Shown here: positions 50,492 through 53,233 of the stretch, one piece after another
Layout of the letters: every line of letters starts with the position of its first letter
How positions within the stretch are numbered: the stretch's first letter is position 1
Assembly: GCA_035293945.1 (NCBI GenBank)
Contig: DATGLV010000018.1
Location: 1-53,233 of the forward strand
Origin: VAZQ01 sp035293945
GTDB taxonomy: Bacteria; Pseudomonadota; Alphaproteobacteria; Rhizobiales; Xanthobacteraceae
Reading direction: 5' to 3'
DNA: 53,233 nt
Notes under the pieces: generated by a model
The model's input: only the letters and a program-made list of their open reading frames with translations
What the model was told of the DNA's origin: nothing
Databases searched by the model: none
Position numbers and translations under genes: made by a program

Positions 50492-53203
50492 CCGATGCGT
50501 TCGGTGCAAGGCTTCAATGAGGCCGCGGCAAACATGCCGCGGAAAGTCCTATAGCGATCGTCCCAGCGCTGATTGCCGAGACCGGCTTCAATGAGGCCGC
50601 GGCAAACATGCCGCGGAAAGTAAAGATCAGAGTAAGGAACAAACGCGAGATCGTACGGCTTCAATGAGGCCGCGGCAAACATGCCGCGGAAAGTGAACAC
50701 AAGCCATTCGTCGCCCCTCTGCCCTTCTATGCTTCAATGAGGCCGCGGCAAACATGCCGCGGAAAGTTGCTCGTCTCAGGGCGGTGCACCTGGGACGTGG
50801 TCGCTTCAATGAGGCCGCGGCAAACATGCCGCGGAAAGTCATTAAGACTGGACAGCCGTATCACAGTGCAATGCAGCTTCAATGAGGCCGCGGCAAACAT
50901 GCCGCGGAAAGTTTGCATGCCAATAAGATTAGATAGAGGCCCCATGCCCCGCTTCAATGAGGCCGCGGCAAACATGCCGCGGAAAGTTGGGTCTCGGATC
51001 ATGGCGGGTCGCGCTATGCGCCGAGCTTCAATGAGGCCGCGGCAAACATGCCGCGGAAAGTCGAGATCGCGCTTGCGCTGCGGCTGATGGTGCGGTTGCT
51101 TCAATGAGGCCGCGGCAAACATGCCGCGGAAAGTACCGATACCGTGCGGCCAGGGGACGGAACTATTTCGCTTCAATGAGGCCGCGGCAAACATGCCGCG
51201 GAAAGTGCGACCCACACTCGCGACCTTGCGCAACTCGACGCAGCTTCAATGAGGCCGCGGCAAACATGCCGCGGAAAGTAATCCCCGGCTTTGAGTTCGC
51301 CCAGGACTGGGGCCGGCTTCAATGAGGCCGCGGCAAACATGCCGCGGAAAGTGGAACCGGCGCGGGCACTCCGCAACTGCAGCTCCTGCTTCAATGAGGC
51401 CGCGGCAAACATGCCGCGGAAAGTGCGGCTGGTGGAGAGGGCGCTGAAGCGGAAATGAGCGCCCACGCTTCAATGAGGCCGCGGCAAACATGCCGCGGAA
51501 AGTTGCGATTTGTGGAATGCTTCGACGGAAAGCGATTGATTGCTTCAATGAGGCCGCGGCAAACATGCCGCGGAAAGTTCACCAGCGCCGGGAAAGCGCT
51601 GCCCACCGTTACGTAGCTTCAATGAGGCCGCGGCAAACATGCCGCGGAAAGTCTCGGCACCGGCGGCGGCACCGGGACGGGGACGTACACGCTTCAATGA
51701 GGCCGCGGCAAACATGCCGCGGAAAGTCCGCCACCCGGCGCCAGACTGTCACCAAGGTCGCGCCGCTTCAATGAGGCCGCGGCAAACATGCCGCGGAAAG
51801 TGCACCGGGTGGCACCAGCGCGGCAAGCGCCTGCTGATGCTTCAATGAGGCCGCGGCAAACATGCCGCGGAAAGTCGGGAGCCACGACGGCCGGCAGGGC
51901 TCGCTTGGCACCGCTTCAATGAGGCCGCGGCAAACATGCCGCGGAAAGTGTAACGGCGTGACGGCCGCCGCCTAAGCCCGTCTCACCTGCTTCAATGAGG
52001 CCGCGGCAAACATGCCGCGGAAAGTCGACCTGACGGCGCTCAAGAGCAAGCTGGCGACTATCGCTTCAATGAGGCCGCGGCAAACATGCCGCGGAAAGTA
52101 GCGCAAGTTTTCGGTCGAAGACATCTGCCGGTTCTACGCTTCAATGAGGCCGCGGCAAACATGCCGCGGAAAGTGCCGCTTTCAGCAGCGGCACCGCGAG
52201 TTTCAATTGCACGCTTCAATGAGGCCGCGGCAAACATGCCGCGGAAAGTGCAACGCCGAGCTCGGTTGCGACCGCCTCGACAAATAGCTTCAATGAGGCC
52301 GCGGCAAACATGCCGCGGAAAGTATCGAGCGGGATGATCTCATGATCGCGCGCCTCGAGGCTTCAATGAGGCCGCGGCAAACATGCCGCGGAAAGTAAGT
52401 CAAACCCGAACGTGTTCTGCGCGCTGATAACGTGGCTTCAATGAGGCCGCGGCAAACATGCCGCGGAAAGTATGCGCGGCGCGCACGGCCACCATCATCG
52501 CCAGGTCGCTTCAATGAGGCCGCGGCAAACATGCCGCGGAAAGTCGCCCATCCCGATGCCGATCAGCTCCATGCCGACGCAGCTTCAATGAGGCCGCGGC
52601 AAACATGCCGCGGAAAGTGGCGCCGAGCGGGTTCGCTCCAGTCTGCTGAATCGCTTCAATGAGGCCGCGGCAAACATGCCGCGGAAAGTCCGCCGAACGG
52701 CTCGACATAGATGCGATGCGGCGGGCTTCAATGAGGCCGCGGCAAACATGCCGCGGAAAGTGCGCCTGGAGGCGGAGCTCGCGATCGAGCGCGCCGAGCT
52801 TCAATGAGGCCGCGGCAAACATGCCGCGGAAAGTCGCCATCCTCCGGCGGCAAGTTCAGGTGCTCTTCGCTGCTTCAATGAGGCCGCGGCAAACATGCCG
52901 CGGAAAGTCTTCATCGTCCCGGTGCGAAACTGCGAGGAGATGACCGCTTCAATGAGGCCGCGGCAAACATGCCGCGGAAAGTTCGGCTTGGACGAAGCGA
53001 TCGAGCCGGCGATGCTCACGCTTCAATGAGGCCGCGGCAAACATGCCGCGGAAAGTCAGCCATCGCGCACCGTTGTCGACGATAGTTGTCCCGGCTTCAA
53101 TGAGGCCGCGGCAAACATGCCGCGGAAAGTGAGCCCAGGGTGACAATTGGCCCGTAGAGCCCCCCGGCTTCAATGAGGCCGCGGCAAACATGCCGCGGAA
53201 AGT
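50455..53203 (-). CRISPR. CRISPR array, 38 repeats of 37 nt and 37 spacers, right end open
   Basis: Thirty-seven repeats from 50511 on look identical. Each starts GCTTCAATGAGG, has 8-nt arms CCGCGGCA and TGCCGCGG around AACA, and ends AAAGT. The repeat at 50455-50491 is divergent. Spacers are mostly 34-39 nt, with one of 42 (51425-51466) and one of 19 (50492-50510). The divergent repeat marks the trailer, so transcription on the minus strand is inferred. In that direction the repeat ends in ATTGAAGC, like the 8-nt handle of many Cas6-processed arrays. Thirty bases follow the last repeat and are probably another spacer. No cas gene is in the window, so the type is undetermined. Confidence 0.98.
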
Positions 53204-53233
53204 ATTGACGCCATGCACCGCTTTTGCGGCCGA

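Noticed and set aside
50458..53218. Many overlapping open frames through the array on both strands (peptides with MPRRK- or FRGMFAAASLK-like repeats).
   Set aside because: They are translations of the CRISPR repeat, which lacks stops in several frames; no ribosome sites or protein-like composition.

Overview
The window is a high-GC stretch of alphaproteobacterial chromosome. Gene content and style (gltBD, mtnA next to an MmcB-type protein, a ROSE-like leader before a small heat-shock gene, sox genes, GTAGCCCG-type palindromic repeats, many aromatic-acid genes) suggest Hyphomicrobiales, near Bradyrhizobium/Xanthobacteraceae. This placement is inferred from recognised gene families; no marker gene fixes the species.

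Layout. 1-1323: an orphan 197-aa ORF, an apparent mobile-element scar and tRNA-Arg(CCG). 1466-4455: acyl-CoA (glutaryl-CoA-type) dehydrogenase, methylthioribose-1-phosphate isomerase and an MmcB-like nuclease-fold protein. 4475-10684 (minus): glutamate synthase gltB-gltD. 11234-12624: a secreted Pro/Ala-rich protein, then a small heat-shock protein (minus) with a probable RNA thermometer. 12863-21568: a lysophospholipase-like hydrolase, then a plus-strand block of bicupin, EutA-like ATPase, hydantoinase A and B subunits and a beta-hydroxyacid dehydrogenase-like protein. 21648-25147 (minus): a TTT-type binding protein and a chemotaxis receptor split by a frame change. 25325-32419 (minus): a likely hydroxycinnamate operon made of an iron-type ABC importer, a FerA-like NDP-forming CoA ligase and a FerB-like hydratase-lyase.

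32933-44545 (plus): a molybdenum hydroxylase pair, flavocytochrome c (FccA/FccB-like) and soxX-soxY-soxZ. Five genes with no known sulfur role follow (polysaccharide deacetylase, PqqD/RRE-like protein, GT2, nucleotidyltransferase, HprK-like kinase fused to GT2), and then soxA. No soxB or soxCD is present. 44663-48962: a ring-cleavage type cluster with an extradiol dioxygenase, FAH hydrolase, Rieske ferredoxin, Ala/Lys-rich orphan and amidohydrolase. Two long inverted-repeat elements sit on either side of the dioxygenase gene. 49052-49707 (minus): a Phd/VapC toxin-antitoxin pair.

50455-53203: a CRISPR array of 38 repeats of 37 nt and 37 spacers that probably continues past the window. No cas gene is visible. 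The left terminal repeat is divergent but keeps its hairpin through a compensatory change, and it is followed by a 19-nt spacer. This marks the trailer end, so leader and cas genes are predicted to lie to the right. The best candidates for something undescribed are the five-gene cassette inside the sox operon, the EutA-HyuAB-bicupin block, the array with its uncommon hairpin repeat, and the palindromic element read in frame inside the CoA ligase.
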